Positions 7,962 through 17,642 of a stretch of 64,000 bases of DNA are shown here, piece by piece. How positions within the stretch are numbered: the stretch's first letter is position 1; every line of letters begins with the position of its first letter. The notes beneath the pieces are model-generated. The model had not been told where the DNA came from. It ran no database searches and worked only from the letters and a program-made list of their open reading frames with translations. A program made the position numbers and the translations under genes. The stretch comes from Pseudocolwellia sp049933045 (lineage in GTDB: Bacteria > Pseudomonadota > Gammaproteobacteria > Enterobacterales > Alteromonadaceae): assembly GCF_049933045.1 (NCBI RefSeq), contig NZ_CP187926.1:1922001-1986000 (forward strand). The letters run 5' to 3'.

Positions 7962-9782
7962 TTATAAGAAAGAGAATAGCTCTTCGTCTAGCTGCATTAA
8001 TGTCTTAGGATCAGCCATCATAGTCGCAGCAAGTGATTTAGTTCGAGGTAACATTTTCTCGAAATAGAACTCTGCAGTTTTAATTTTAGCTCGGTAAAAA
8101 TCTCGGTTTTCAACTTCACCCGCTAATTTCTCATAAGCTGACTGCGCCATTCTTGCCCACATGTAAGCCATAACAATATAGCCAGAGTACATTAGGTAGT
8201 CTACAGAAGCAGAACCTACAACATCCCTATCCTTTTTAGCTTTTAGCGCTAATCTGAATGAATATTGTTGCCAGTTAGCAATCGCTTTACTTAATGGCCA
8301 GATAAATTTATTCATTTGACGTTTATGTGGATTACTAGAAATAATGCTTTTCTCTTTACAGAAAGACAAAACTTCGTAGCTAAAGTCTTTTAATGAGCTG
8401 CCCCTAGACAATAATATTTTACGACCTAATAGATCCAAAGCTTGTATGCCTGTAGTACCTTCGTAAAGTGTAGCAATACGAGTATCACGAACAATTTGTT
8501 CCATACCCCATTCTTTAATATAACCGTGACCACCAAAAATTTGCAGACCATGATTAGCACTTTCTAAACCTAACTCTGTTAAAAAGGCTTTTAAAATAGG
8601 TGTAATAAAACCAAGTTTCGTATCAGCAATTTGCTTTTCTTCTTCAGTTTTAGCTACATCAATTTGATCAACTATTTTAGCTGCATAGTAAATCATGGCG
8701 CGCCCACCTTCAGATATAGCTTTTTGTGTCATCAGCATTTTACGAACATCTGGATGAACGATAATAGGATCGGCTACTTTATCTGGAAATTTCTTACCTG
8801 TTAACGAACGCATTGAAAGACGTTCTTTCGCGTATAAAAGCGAGTTTTGGTACGCTAATTCGGCAGCACAAATACCTTGTAGTGCAGTACCTACACGTGC
8901 GGTATTCATAAACGTGAACATACATTCAAGACCTTTATTTTCAGGGCCAATAAGATACCCTTTTGCTTCATCAAAATTTAGAACTGCAGTTGAAGAAGCT
9001 TTAATACCCATTTTCTCTTCAATAGAACCACAAGTTACATTGTTGTGTTCGCCTATATTACCGGCTTCGTCAACTTGCATTTTAGGTACGATAAATAAAG
9101 AAATACCACGAGTACCCGCAGGAGCGTTAGGTAAACGAGCTAATACAATATGAATAATATTGTCAGTTAAGTCGTGCTCACCTGCTGAGATAAATATTTT
9201 AGTACCTGTGATGTTATAAGAACCATGATCATTAGGTTCAGCTTTAGTTTTTACTTGTCCTAAATCAGTACCACATTGAGGCTCTGTTAAGCACATGGTG
9301 CCCGTCCAAACGCCTTCTGTTAGCTTGGTAAGGTAAACTTCTTTCTGCTCATCTGTACCATGCTCGTGAATCGTGTTCATAGCTCCGTGACTTAAACCAG
9401 GATACATAGCAAACGACCAATTGGCTGTTCCCATCATTTCTGACTTAACCATGCCTAATGAAGAAGGTAAGCCTTGACCACCATAACCTTCAGGATGAGA
9501 TAGAGATTGCCATCCACCATCAACATATTGCTGATAAGCTTCTTTAAAACCTTTAGGAGTAGTTACTTTGCCTTCATTGAATGTACAACCTTCTTTATCA
9601 CCACTTTGGTTTAATGGTAATAGCTCGCCTTCACAAAATTTTGCACACTCTTCCATAATGGCATCAACCAAATCTGGAGTAGCTTCTTCATACTCAGGTA
9701 TTTTTCCATAATGTCCGTAGTAATCAAAAACATCTTCAAGCAAAAACTTTATATCTTTAATCGGCGCTTTGTAACTTAGCAT
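7962..9782 (-). CDS. Acyl-CoA dehydrogenase, long DmdC-type
   Basis: A 606-residue FAD-dependent acyl-CoA dehydrogenase of the long class that carries an extra C-terminal domain. The N-terminus YKAPIKDIKFLLEDVFD resembles the DmdC (3-methylmercaptopropionyl-CoA dehydrogenase) group. MCLTEPQCGTDLG and ITGTKIFISAGEHD are the first family signature region. QIFGGHGYIKEWGMEQIVRD and LYEGTTGIQALDLLGRK are the second, which holds the FAD/substrate contacts. Residues after about 470 form the extra domain seen in this class. Many paralogues act on ordinary fatty acyl-CoA, so DMSP degradation cannot be claimed from sequence alone. Confidence 0.9.
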   Translation of the reverse strand: MLSYKAPIKDIKFLLEDVFDYYGHYGKIPEYEEATPDLVDAIMEECAKFCEGELLPLNQSGDKEGCTFNEGKVTTPKGFKEAYQQYVDGGWQSLSHPEGYGGQGLPSSLGMVKSEMMGTANWSFAMYPGLSHGAMNTIHEHGTDEQKEVYLTKLTEGVWTGTMCLTEPQCGTDLGQVKTKAEPNDHGSYNITGTKIFISAGEHDLTDNIIHIVLARLPNAPAGTRGISLFIVPKMQVDEAGNIGEHNNVTCGSIEEKMGIKASSTAVLNFDEAKGYLIGPENKGLECMFTFMNTARVGTALQGICAAELAYQNSLLYAKERLSMRSLTGKKFPDKVADPIIVHPDVRKMLMTQKAISEGGRAMIYYAAKIVDQIDVAKTEEEKQIADTKLGFITPILKAFLTELGLESANHGLQIFGGHGYIKEWGMEQIVRDTRIATLYEGTTGIQALDLLGRKILLSRGSSLKDFSYEVLSFCKEKSIISSNPHKRQMNKFIWPLSKAIANWQQYSFRLALKAKKDRDVVGSASVDYLMYSGYIVMAYMWARMAQSAYEKLAGEVENRDFYRAKIKTAEFYFEKMLPRTKSLAATMMADPKTLMQLDEELFSFL

Positions 9783-10065
9783 CAGACATGCTCCTAAAAA
9801 TTTAAATAAAACTATTGCCTGTAAGTAGACAATAACTTTAAGAACATGTCAACTGGTCGTACCTCTTATTTTTAAGGATAAAAATTCAATAGAATTTAGA
9901 GAGGATTCTAGACAATCAGATTTCCCATGGAATAAATGGTTGTATATAAAAGTTAATAAAGTGAGTGATTCTAGTGGATTGAAGGCTATAAATAGATTGT
10001 GTTGTTATGGGAGTAGATTAAGAATGTTTAAATGATTGATATGATCATTTTATTTTAAAGTTTTA

Positions 10066-10426
10066 TACCAAACAGATTAATTTATTGCTCACTTAGCGAG
10101 AATTTAAAGGTTTAGAGGCACAGGTTCATAGTTCCAGACTGAACCTAAGCACCTACATCCATGTAGGCGAGGCATTGATTGAAGAGAATGGTTATTCTCG
10201 GTAACTGCTCCTGCGTTACCCTAATGTCCTACATCCATGTAGGAACCTTGTCAAAATCAATAACGCTGCATATGAGCCTTTAAATTCTCGCCCTTCGGGA
10301 GCTCATTAGCAAACTGATAACATCACAAAATTGAAGAAATATAGAATAACTATGTTTAATCAATTTTGCTTGTTCTAAGCTTGCTAATGTAGCTCTAAGT
10401 TGCTCAATAAATTAATCCGTTTGGTA
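10066..10426. repeat. MITE-like element with 22-bp terminal inverted repeats
   Basis: The ends are inverted copies (10066-10087 and 10405-10426, one mismatch) starting TACCAAAC and ending GTTTGGTA. Just inside, GCGAGAATTTAAAGG faces CCTTTAAATTCTCGC. The palindrome CCTACATCCATGTAGG occurs twice (10152-10167 and 10228-10243). There is no open reading frame. The structure fits a non-autonomous transposon or folded intergenic repeat. Target duplication is unclear because the flanks are A/T-rich. Confidence 0.8.
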
Positions 10427-10515
10427 TTATAACGATTATTAAAAGTTCATGAAATATATTAAGAAAAAAAATTGTTTATTTGGAATGATTTTAAATGAGG
10501 CTGTATTAACATTTT

Positions 10516-10546
10516 AAAATTTACATATGGGGTATATGTAAATTTT
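10516..10546 (-). terminator. Hairpin downstream of the tRNA-Asp array
   Basis: AAAATTTACATAT (10516-10528) pairs perfectly with ATATGTAAATTTT (10534-10546) around a 5-base loop. It lies about 45 bases past the last tRNA on the minus strand and is A/T-flanked. A smaller hairpin, ACCATTATTAGGATAATGGT, lies between. One or both probably end the tRNA transcript. Confidence 0.55.
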
Positions 10547-10592
10547 TTACACTACCATTATTAGGATAATGGTAAAAAACTATTTTAAAAAT

Positions 10593-10669
10593 TGGCGGAG
10601 TGGACGGGACTCGAACCCGCGACCCCCGGCGTGACAGGCCGGTATTCTAACCAACTGAACTACCACTCC
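10593..10669 (-). tRNA. tRNA-Asp(GTC), copy 4 in transcription order
   Basis: A 77-nt cloverleaf with acceptor GGAGTGG/CCACTCC, anticodon loop CTGTCAC (anticodon GTC), T arm GGGTTCGAGTCCC and an encoded CCA. It is identical to the other three copies. Confidence 0.97.
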
Positions 10670-10715
10670 GCTATTTTTAAATAGCTATAGAATGATGAGA
10701 AAATACAAATAAAAT

Positions 10716-10792
10716 TGGCGGAGTGGACGGGACTCGAACCCGCGACCCCCGGCGTGACAGGCCGGTATTCTAACCAACTGAACTACCACTCC
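10716..10792 (-). tRNA. tRNA-Asp(GTC), copy 3 in transcription order
   Basis: Identical in sequence to its neighbours, with anticodon GTC and encoded CCA. It is separated from the next copy by about 46 bases. Confidence 0.97.
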
Positions 10793-10849
10793 GCTGTAAC
10801 TTTATCTGAGATTTTATAGGTCTCACCTATTCTATATTTGAAAAACAAT

Positions 10850-10926
10850 TGGCGGAGTGGACGGGACTCGAACCCGCGACCCCCGGCGTGACAGGCCGGT
10901 ATTCTAACCAACTGAACTACCACTCC
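10850..10926 (-). tRNA. tRNA-Asp(GTC), copy 2 in transcription order
   Basis: Identical 77-nt gene with anticodon GTC and encoded CCA. The spacers between copies differ in sequence while the genes do not, which points to gene conversion or recent amplification. Confidence 0.97.
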
Positions 10927-10975
10927 GCTATATTGCCTTTCAGATTTTTTTCAGGATTCTTAACCTTAGATTAAT

Positions 10976-11052
10976 TGGCGGAGTGGACGGGACTCGAACC
11001 CGCGACCCCCGGCGTGACAGGCCGGTATTCTAACCAACTGAACTACCACTCC
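10976..11052 (-). tRNA. tRNA-Asp(GTC), copy 1 (promoter-proximal)
   Basis: Identical 77-nt gene with anticodon GTC and encoded CCA. It lies directly downstream of the promoter at 11099-11127. Confidence 0.97.
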
Positions 11053-11098
11053 ACACATCAATCGCGCAATCAACAACATGTCGTTGAATGCGGCGGAG

Positions 11099-11127
11099 AT
11101 AATACGGTTATGAAGAGTGTCAGTCAA
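11099..11127 (-). promoter_or_regulatory. Sigma-70 promoter of the tRNA-Asp array
   Basis: On the minus strand TTGACT (11127-11122) and TATTAT (11104-11099) are separated by exactly 17 bases. A GC-rich stretch CTCCGCCGC follows the -10 box, as in discriminators of stringently controlled stable-RNA promoters. Confidence 0.85.
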
Positions 11128-11205
11128 CCACTTTTTTAATATAATTTACATATAATTTACTGTATGGATAATTGATAACCAATACGTAGGAAAACTCGCC
11201 ATATT

Positions 11206-12552
11206 TTAGATGGATAGTTTAGTTTTCAAGGCTTTCTTTTTACGTAAAGCGATAAAAACAAAAATACAAATACCTAAAATAATGATGATTGCGTTAATAA
11301 TTCCTATGGTTATATACATTTGTTTTTGCTTTTCTTCTTCCTCTGCTTTGATTCTTGCCATTTCAATAGCTAATGCTTCAGCAGCTAAAGCTTCTTTTTC
11401 GGCTAATAATTCTGCTGCAGTTTTTCTAGGAATTAAAATTTCATTGCCATCTGCATCAATAGAAGAGATTAGCATGCCATTTTTATTTTCTGCGTTAAAA
11501 GTAAATTGCGGTAAAGTTAAAACAAATTCACGCTCATCTATGGTTCTACCAAATACATCAACAGTAATACGATGGATGCCAGCTTCAGTATATTCAAACT
11601 CATTCATCCGAAGGCCTTTATCTTCTTCAAGCAAAGAAAATTCAACCGCTTGTTTATCGGGATAGGTTATTTTTCCCTGTAAGATAATACTTTGAGGGTC
11701 TACATAGGTTGGATCAATAGTAAAAGTAGCAAGGTGGTTTACACCCTCTTCATCACTTGCTTTAACAGATAATGTAACAGGAGATCTTTGAATAACGATA
11801 AGGTCAGGCTTTAATTCTCTACTCATCATTGGCATTTTTACATAATAAATAGGCTGCCATTCCCCTGGAGCGAAGTTTAAAACGAATTCCCCTGTATATA
11901 CTCCATCGCCTGACTTCTCGTCATAGTCGTAGCCATCATCAAGAAATGAGCCTAATTTAACGGGTGCAGAGCCAAAGTTATCGTATAACTTATTATTAGA
12001 GCTAAAAAAATCTATATCTAAGTTCACTACAGCTCTAAATAAAGGGTCACTTAAGCCTTTTTCTCCATTTAAAAGCTTACCTGTAACTTTGAGTGTTTCA
12101 CCTGCAAGTAATATTTTAGGTAAAGGTTCAACTTCAATAAGTACATCTGTTACTACAAGAATTTGGCTATCAGGTTGTATTTGTCCAATAGCTTGCCAAG
12201 GTCCTGCCATTGGATTTTTAATTTTGATCAGGTCGTAAGTACGATCATCAAACCATTCCACGCTATTATCATCAGGTAAACTATTTATTTTAAGTTTAGT
12301 CCCATCAGGTTTCACCAAAATAATAGGTTGTGAACCAAGTTTACGATAGAAGATGAGTTTTACTTCTTCTATCTCAGAGTCGATTCTAAAACGATTATCG
12401 AAATAAGGTATTTGATTGGTTACATTGTCAGGTTTGTAATACTTAATGTCGGGAATATTACTTTCGGCAAAAACAAATAAAGGTAAAATAATAAATACCG
12501 CACTTATATTGAATAGGATATTTAGCATTCTATTATTTTTCCTCATTTTCAT
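11206..12552 (-). CDS. TIGR03503-family exported membrane-anchored protein
   Basis: About 448 residues with an N-terminal signal (ILFNISAVFIILPLFVFA), a large beta-rich extracytoplasmic part, a charged Ala/Glu-rich segment (LLAEKEALAAEALAIEMARIKAEEEEK, about 385-415) that may form a coiled coil, and a C-terminal membrane helix followed by KKKALKTK. The layout and the segment DPQSIILQGKITYPDKQ fit the TIGR03503 family of Vibrio/Shewanella/Colwellia, whose function is unknown. The ATG at 12552 overlaps the dnaQ stop as ATGA, so translation is probably coupled; an ATG three codons earlier is also possible. The 3' end is about 150 bases from the tRNA promoter region. Confidence 0.75.
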   Translation of the reverse strand: MKMRKNNRMLNILFNISAVFIILPLFVFAESNIPDIKYYKPDNVTNQIPYFDNRFRIDSEIEEVKLIFYRKLGSQPIILVKPDGTKLKINSLPDDNSVEWFDDRTYDLIKIKNPMAGPWQAIGQIQPDSQILVVTDVLIEVEPLPKILLAGETLKVTGKLLNGEKGLSDPLFRAVVNLDIDFFSSNNKLYDNFGSAPVKLGSFLDDGYDYDEKSGDGVYTGEFVLNFAPGEWQPIYYVKMPMMSRELKPDLIVIQRSPVTLSVKASDEEGVNHLATFTIDPTYVDPQSIILQGKITYPDKQAVEFSLLEEDKGLRMNEFEYTEAGIHRITVDVFGRTIDEREFVLTLPQFTFNAENKNGMLISSIDADGNEILIPRKTAAELLAEKEALAAEALAIEMARIKAEEEEKQKQMYITIGIINAIIIILGICIFVFIALRKKKALKTKLSI

Positions 12553-13271
12553 TTTCCCCATATTGCTGAACCGCCCTTTTTCTCGATAATAGCTAAACGT
12601 TCTTGATGCGCTATAACTTCATCGGCAGTTGCACCAATAATCTTTAATTTACTTCTGTTTGGATCAAGTCTTCTGATCTCATCAGAGTTTCCATTTTCAC
12701 CATCACCAGCAAGTAAATTAAAAGCAGCTTGCTTACGCGTCATCTCTACATATACAAACGCAAGCAACTGAGCATCGATTAATGCCCCGTGATAAGTACG
12801 GTCGACCAACTTATCTACTTTATAATATTTAGCTAAGTAATCTAACGTTTTAGGCGAGCCAAACTCATCTTTAGATACTTTCAATGTATCTATAACGGTA
12901 CACATGTCGTATGTCATAGGTACTTTTTTATTGAGCATTGAAAACTCATGATCCATAAAGCCAACATCGAACTTCGCGTTATGAATAACTAATTCAGCGC
13001 CATCTATAAACTTAATAAAGTCATCGGCTACTTGAGAGAATATAGGCTTGTCTTGTAAGAAGTCATTGGTTAAACCATGTATATTGATAACTTCTTGTTC
13101 CATTATAAATAATGGATTGATGTAAGCATGGTAAATACGACCTGTTAATTGTCGATTCACCATTTCAACACAGCCTATTTCAACTATGCGATGCCCTTCC
13201 CGTGGATTAATACCCGTTGTTTCAGTATCTAGAATAATTAATCGTTCGTCTTGCTTTTCAATATCGCTCAC
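12549..13271 (-). CDS. dnaQ: DNA polymerase III epsilon subunit (proofreading exonuclease)
   Basis: A 240-residue DEDDh 3'-5' exonuclease that proofreads for the replicative polymerase. ILDTETTGINPREGHRIVEIG holds Exo I (Asp and Glu), VIHNAKFDVGFMDHEF is Exo II, and YHGALIDAQLLAFVYVEM is Exo III with the catalytic His and Asp. The C-terminal tail needed to bind the alpha subunit is present. The start is GTG with AAGGCG upstream. The gene overlaps the TIGR03503 gene by four bases and is not paired with rnhA here. Confidence 0.95.
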   Translation of the reverse strand: MSDIEKQDERLIILDTETTGINPREGHRIVEIGCVEMVNRQLTGRIYHAYINPLFIMEQEVINIHGLTNDFLQDKPIFSQVADDFIKFIDGAELVIHNAKFDVGFMDHEFSMLNKKVPMTYDMCTVIDTLKVSKDEFGSPKTLDYLAKYYKVDKLVDRTYHGALIDAQLLAFVYVEMTRKQAAFNLLAGDGENGNSDEIRRLDPNRSKLKIIGATADEVIAHQERLAIIEKKGGSAIWGK

Positions 13272-13296
13272 GTGTAACGCCTTTTAACTGAATATT

Positions 13297-13785
13297 TTAT
13301 TTTTCAATGTCTTCTGGGAATTCTTGAATATTTAATTTTACTTTTTTATTAGTATAGAGGAAAACCACTAAGACTAATGTAATCACTACTTGTATCAATA
13401 GCCATGTAAAAGATAAAAGCGACAAGTAAAAATAGCCCATAAGGCTTATCGCTAAATCAACAACTAGTGCACAAAGTAAAAACTTTCTAATATGCTGCCA
13501 ACAATATTTTATCCATGAAGGTGCGTTAGGTCGTCTTAAAGTAATGATCAAAAATACAAATAAGCCTAACGCTCCAGAGCCTAAACTTAGATAAAACATT
13601 TTAGGATCAGGAAAAATCATTTGAATCGTATCAGTTTGGTTATTCATATTTGAAATAGACATGATCCATACAATATAACCTCGTGTAACAAAGGCTAATA
13701 AAGCATAAATCCCTATTGAGAGCTTTAAACAGTCAAACTTATTAAAGTCTTTTAATGAATACTGAGAATATAACTGTTTATTCAT
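13297..13785 (-). CDS. DUF2919 (YfeZ-like) inner-membrane protein
   Basis: 162 residues with four predicted membrane helices. The opening YSLKDFNKFDCLK followed by a helix, IFPDPKMFYLSLGSG in the middle, and the Arg/Trp-rich cytoplasmic turn before the third helix all resemble DUF2919/YfeZ proteins. Function is unknown. The start codon overlaps the end of the upstream DUF599 gene by eight bases, so the two are co-translated. Confidence 0.7.
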   Translation of the reverse strand: MNKQLYSQYSLKDFNKFDCLKLSIGIYALLAFVTRGYIVWIMSISNMNNQTDTIQMIFPDPKMFYLSLGSGALGLFVFLIITLRRPNAPSWIKYCWQHIRKFLLCALVVDLAISLMGYFYLSLLSFTWLLIQVVITLVLVVFLYTNKKVKLNIQEFPEDIEK

Positions 13786-14503
13786 CAGGAAAGTTTTTTG
13801 CTCGGTTATCCTCTAAATGCTTTTTCGCTTGAGTAATAGCAATAACAGCTTTAGATTTAAATTCACGATTATATAAGGTGTGAACAACAAAGATTGTGGC
13901 AAAAATAGATAGCAACGGATGATAAAACCAACACATAACAGGAATAGAGAAATAGTATGCACGTAAGCCATAGTTATAAGAATGTGCTGCTTGATCATGC
14001 ACCTTTGCCATTTGACGAGCATAAGCTTTAAGATCTTCATTTAAACCGTCTTCATCAATTGGCGCGGCACCCACCATCACATTTAAAAAACCATATTGTC
14101 TCATCGACCAAGTAAACTTGAAGAAAGAAACAATAAATATTAGAGCTAAAATACTAAGCTTAAGTTGATACATAGCTACATCAGATAAAGCAGCATAAGG
14201 TATTGCATGAAAAACTTCTTGTAGCTGTTCTGTGCGGCTAAATAAAGTTAAAACACCCGCTAAAACTAATAAAGTTGTGGAGGCAAAAAAAGCAATATTA
14301 CGTTCAAGGTTTGAGATAAGAGCAGCTTCACCTACACGGTTACTTCTTTTAATAACACCATACATCCAATAAATACGATGATAATTTAAACTTCGCGCAA
14401 GACAGTCTGTTGTTTTAGCTTTCTTACGAGCAAATACAGTGTATCCAACCCAAAAGGTAATAAAACAAAATAAAGCGAGGCAGTTTAGTACATATAAAGA
14501 CAT
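13778..14503 (-). CDS. DUF599 integral membrane protein
   Basis: 241 residues with membrane helices near 5-25, 70-90, 110-130 and 190-215. SNRVGEAALISNLERNIAFFASTTLLVLAG matches the N-terminal half of DUF599, and RAYYFSIPVMCWFYHPLLSI the C-terminal half. The family's role is unknown. It is the first gene of a minus-strand run reaching through DUF2919 and dnaQ to the TIGR03503 gene. Confidence 0.8.
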   Translation of the reverse strand: MSLYVLNCLALFCFITFWVGYTVFARKKAKTTDCLARSLNYHRIYWMYGVIKRSNRVGEAALISNLERNIAFFASTTLLVLAGVLTLFSRTEQLQEVFHAIPYAALSDVAMYQLKLSILALIFIVSFFKFTWSMRQYGFLNVMVGAAPIDEDGLNEDLKAYARQMAKVHDQAAHSYNYGLRAYYFSIPVMCWFYHPLLSIFATIFVVHTLYNREFKSKAVIAITQAKKHLEDNRAKNFPDE

Positions 14504-14966
14504 TTTCTTGATTTCGGTATGCAGGTTTTGTTTATATTATGCAGGAGAGGCCGAAAAGATTCGAGCCTTAAACGGGAGAAAAACAAATAAAAGCATTGGT
14601 TAATTATAAAAACATAAATTTAATTGAATAATTGCGTGATATTTATCTTTGTACTGTTCAATTAGTGTCATAAATCAATGAATTCTCATAGTATTCGATA
14701 ATAAATCATCCACTTTGAAGAAATATTGTCCAAATGGTTAAAATAAAAAGCGACACTATTCGTCCCATCATATCTTCAAGAGACTAGGCTATATGATACC
14801 TGAAGCTATTCAGTGTTTTTTATCTAGAAAAATATTTAACAATGAGATTAAAAAGAGCCTAAGTATAAGTTGTATAAACGAATTATATTTGTAACAATTT
14901 AAAACATGCACATATAAAATGTGAACAAATCCTTCATAATAAATAATAAATAAATTCGGAGATCAA
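14504..14966. other. Divergent intergenic region
   Basis: An A/T-rich gap of 463 bases between divergent genes, with no gene or RNA recognised. A short inverted pair, ATCATAT...ATATGAT, flanks CTTCAAGAGACTAGGCT near 14767-14797 and could be an operator or small hairpin. Promoters for both flanking genes must lie here. Confidence 0.4.
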
Positions 14967-17342
14967 ATGGTAAAGCTAAGGAATAGCTGTTTATATTTTG
15001 CAGCTAGTTTATTCTTATTAATATCAATGTTGACATCAGCACAACCGCTTAATAAAAGTAATAAGTTAGTTATCCCCAATACCAATCAATCAATCATTAT
15101 CGATGGCGATCTTGACGATGTGGTCTGGAAAAATGCTCTCAGTATTTCTTTAGATATTGTAAATAGCCCTTGGGATAATTTAGCCAGTCCAGTCAAAACC
15201 AAAGCAAAAATCATTGAAGATGGTAAATTTATCTACATATCTTTTCTTGCTTTAGATCCAGAGCCTAATAAAATCCATGGTTTTCTCGGTGATAGAGACA
15301 GCACTTGGGGAGATGATCTCGTTGGTATCAAATTAGACACCTTCAATAGCAAACAATTAAATTATAACTTTTTTGTTAACCCTTTCGGTGTTCAAAACGA
15401 TTCTATTTCAAATGAAGTAACCGGAGATGAAAACCGATTATGGGATGGTAACTGGCAATCTTTTGGTAAAAAAACTGAAACAGGCTATCAAGTAGAAATG
15501 GCCATCCCTTATAACATTCTTAATTTTGACGATAAAAACAGTGAAAAGACATGGGGAATTGAATTTGTAAGGTTTTATCCTCGAGATGAACGCCTTCGCA
15601 TTTCGCATATTCAACTCGATAAAGACAATGACTGTTGGTTATGCCAAATATCAGAGATAACAGGATTTGAACATTTAACTAAAGGCAAAAACCTAACCGT
15701 TATCCCATCAATGGTTGCTAACAATAATCAACAAAAAGACCCATATGATAATAATTCTGACTGGTCAAAAGCTAACGATATAGATGCGGGCATAGATATT
15801 CGTTGGGGAGTAACACCCAATACATTACTTAACGCAACAATTAATCCCGACTTCTCAACAGTAGAATCGGATTCAGGGCAATTAAGTGTTAATAATATTA
15901 ATTCATTATACTTCGATGAAAAACGTAGTTTCTTTCTAGAAAACTCAGACTACTTCAGTAGTAATTACGATCTTGTATATACACGTAATATTGCTGATCC
16001 AGATTATGGCGCTAAACTCACCAGCAGAACAGATAAATACAGCTACGGTATATTTGTTACCAACGACCAACAAACTAATTTTATTGTTCCTGGTAATGTT
16101 AGCGATGATATAGCCACATTAAATACTGAAAGTCACTCGGCTGCTTTTAACTACCGTTATAATTTTAATGAACAACTTACCTTAGGTTTAATATCAACCT
16201 TAAGAAGCGCAGACGATTATCACAACGCAGTTGCAGGAGTTGATGCAAAGTACAAATTCAATGACTCTCATACCGTTAACGCACAATACCTTTATTCTGA
16301 TACTGAATACCCTGAAGAGTTATACGAAAGCTTTTGTTTAGGCGACTCTTGTGAAGCAACAACTAACCAATGCTTATTTGGAAACTGTCAATTCACAGAA
16401 CAAGTTAACCGAACAAAAATAACTGACGAGTTTAGTGATAATGCTTACACCATAGATTATCAATTTAAGACCGAACTTTGGGACTTCAAAGCATCACATG
16501 AAAAGATCAGTAACCTTTTTCGAGCTGACTTAGGTTTTATGACAAAAGTAGATTACCAAAAAAATGAATTGGGGTTTTCGCGTTTATTTTATGGTGAAGC
16601 TGACGATTTTTGGTCAGAAACACTCTACTTTGCCACTTGGTATAATACGAAGAATGATAATGGTGAGTTTCTTGAACGTTCATTTGACGGTGGTATAGAG
16701 TTATTTGGTCCTAAGTTATCATTGTTAAGTTTAAATATAGTACAGGCAACAAAAACAGGCTTAAGGCATGATGATTCATTATTAATCCTAGCGAACAATA
16801 CCACTTTATTTGATGAGCAACAGGTAAAGCTTTATGCAGAATTTAAACCTTTTAATCGACTATTTACAGGTATCGGCTACGACTTTGGCGATAAGATTGA
16901 CTATAACAATAATCGTTTAGGTAGTTTTAACGAAGTTTATATTGATATTACGAGTAATATTACTGACCACTTATTTGTTGAGTTTAATCACACTTACAGT
17001 GAGCTTAAGGCAGATCATGTAACCACACTTTCAAATGACGATGTTTTTATCGCTAACTTGAGTAACTTACGCATATCCTATCAATTTAGTGTAGAAAGTT
17101 ACTTAAAACTTAGCTTAGCTTACATAGATGTTGATTATAATCTAGATAATAACCCACTTATTGCCCCAAGTAGTATAAATAAAGACTTATCTACACAGCT
17201 CATATATTCCTATAAATTAAACCCTCAAACAGTCTTCTTTTTAGGCTACTCTGACAATAGCTTTCAAGATGACTATTTGAGGAAGCTATCTCGTGCAGAA
17301 AAAACATTTTTTACTAAAATCAGTTATGCATGGTCGTTATAA
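14967..17342 (+). CDS. DUF5916/CBM9-like outer-membrane protein
   Basis: 791 residues beginning with a signal peptide (LYFAASLFLLISMLTSAQP). Residues 40-235 form a CBM9/DOMON-like domain: IIIDGDLDDVVWKNA, a strand run with DDLVGIKLDTF, and YQVEMAIPYNIL. The rest is a DUF5916-type barrel with NPDFSTVESDSGQLSVNN and YFDEKRSFFLENSDYF, the family signature. It ends in SYAWSL, as barrel proteins often do. Such proteins are common near TonB receptors in marine bacteria and are thought to bind carbohydrate or envelope ligands; the substrate is unknown. It stands alone, 300 bases before the next gene. Confidence 0.82.
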   Translation: MVKLRNSCLYFAASLFLLISMLTSAQPLNKSNKLVIPNTNQSIIIDGDLDDVVWKNALSISLDIVNSPWDNLASPVKTKAKIIEDGKFIYISFLALDPEPNKIHGFLGDRDSTWGDDLVGIKLDTFNSKQLNYNFFVNPFGVQNDSISNEVTGDENRLWDGNWQSFGKKTETGYQVEMAIPYNILNFDDKNSEKTWGIEFVRFYPRDERLRISHIQLDKDNDCWLCQISEITGFEHLTKGKNLTVIPSMVANNNQQKDPYDNNSDWSKANDIDAGIDIRWGVTPNTLLNATINPDFSTVESDSGQLSVNNINSLYFDEKRSFFLENSDYFSSNYDLVYTRNIADPDYGAKLTSRTDKYSYGIFVTNDQQTNFIVPGNVSDDIATLNTESHSAAFNYRYNFNEQLTLGLISTLRSADDYHNAVAGVDAKYKFNDSHTVNAQYLYSDTEYPEELYESFCLGDSCEATTNQCLFGNCQFTEQVNRTKITDEFSDNAYTIDYQFKTELWDFKASHEKISNLFRADLGFMTKVDYQKNELGFSRLFYGEADDFWSETLYFATWYNTKNDNGEFLERSFDGGIELFGPKLSLLSLNIVQATKTGLRHDDSLLILANNTTLFDEQQVKLYAEFKPFNRLFTGIGYDFGDKIDYNNNRLGSFNEVYIDITSNITDHLFVEFNHTYSELKADHVTTLSNDDVFIANLSNLRISYQFSVESYLKLSLAYIDVDYNLDNNPLIAPSSINKDLSTQLIYSYKLNPQTVFFLGYSDNSFQDDYLRKLSRAEKTFFTKISYAWSL

Positions 17343-17642
17343 AAATGTTAATGAGAAATGTGTATAACGTTAACCAAACATTGCAAACTTTATTCATTAA
17401 AATCAAATAGATAATATCTCCTCCTAAAGCCCTAAATCACCTCTATTTATGTTGATCTTATCCCCGTCTTGGGGGTACGATATCCTCTAAACAAAATTTT
17501 TGTAATCTATTTTAGAACAAATATCACACTTAAAAAGACTGAATATTAGTCGCATTTAGCTTTGAATTATCACTCATATTCTAGATGTTTTGGGATGTAA
17601 TTTTATCTTTAAATAAGTACTCTTTTTTAGCTGCAGGTAATT

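Noticed and set aside
10152..10243. Two identical palindromes as a possible CRISPR array
   Set aside because: Only two copies, 76 bases apart, each inside a larger inverted-repeat element, and no cas genes nearby.
17459..17483. CCCCGTCTTGGGGG hairpin before the TPR-barrel gene as a riboswitch
   Set aside because: Only a four-base stem, with no match to a known aptamer pattern; it is at best a small terminator or operator.
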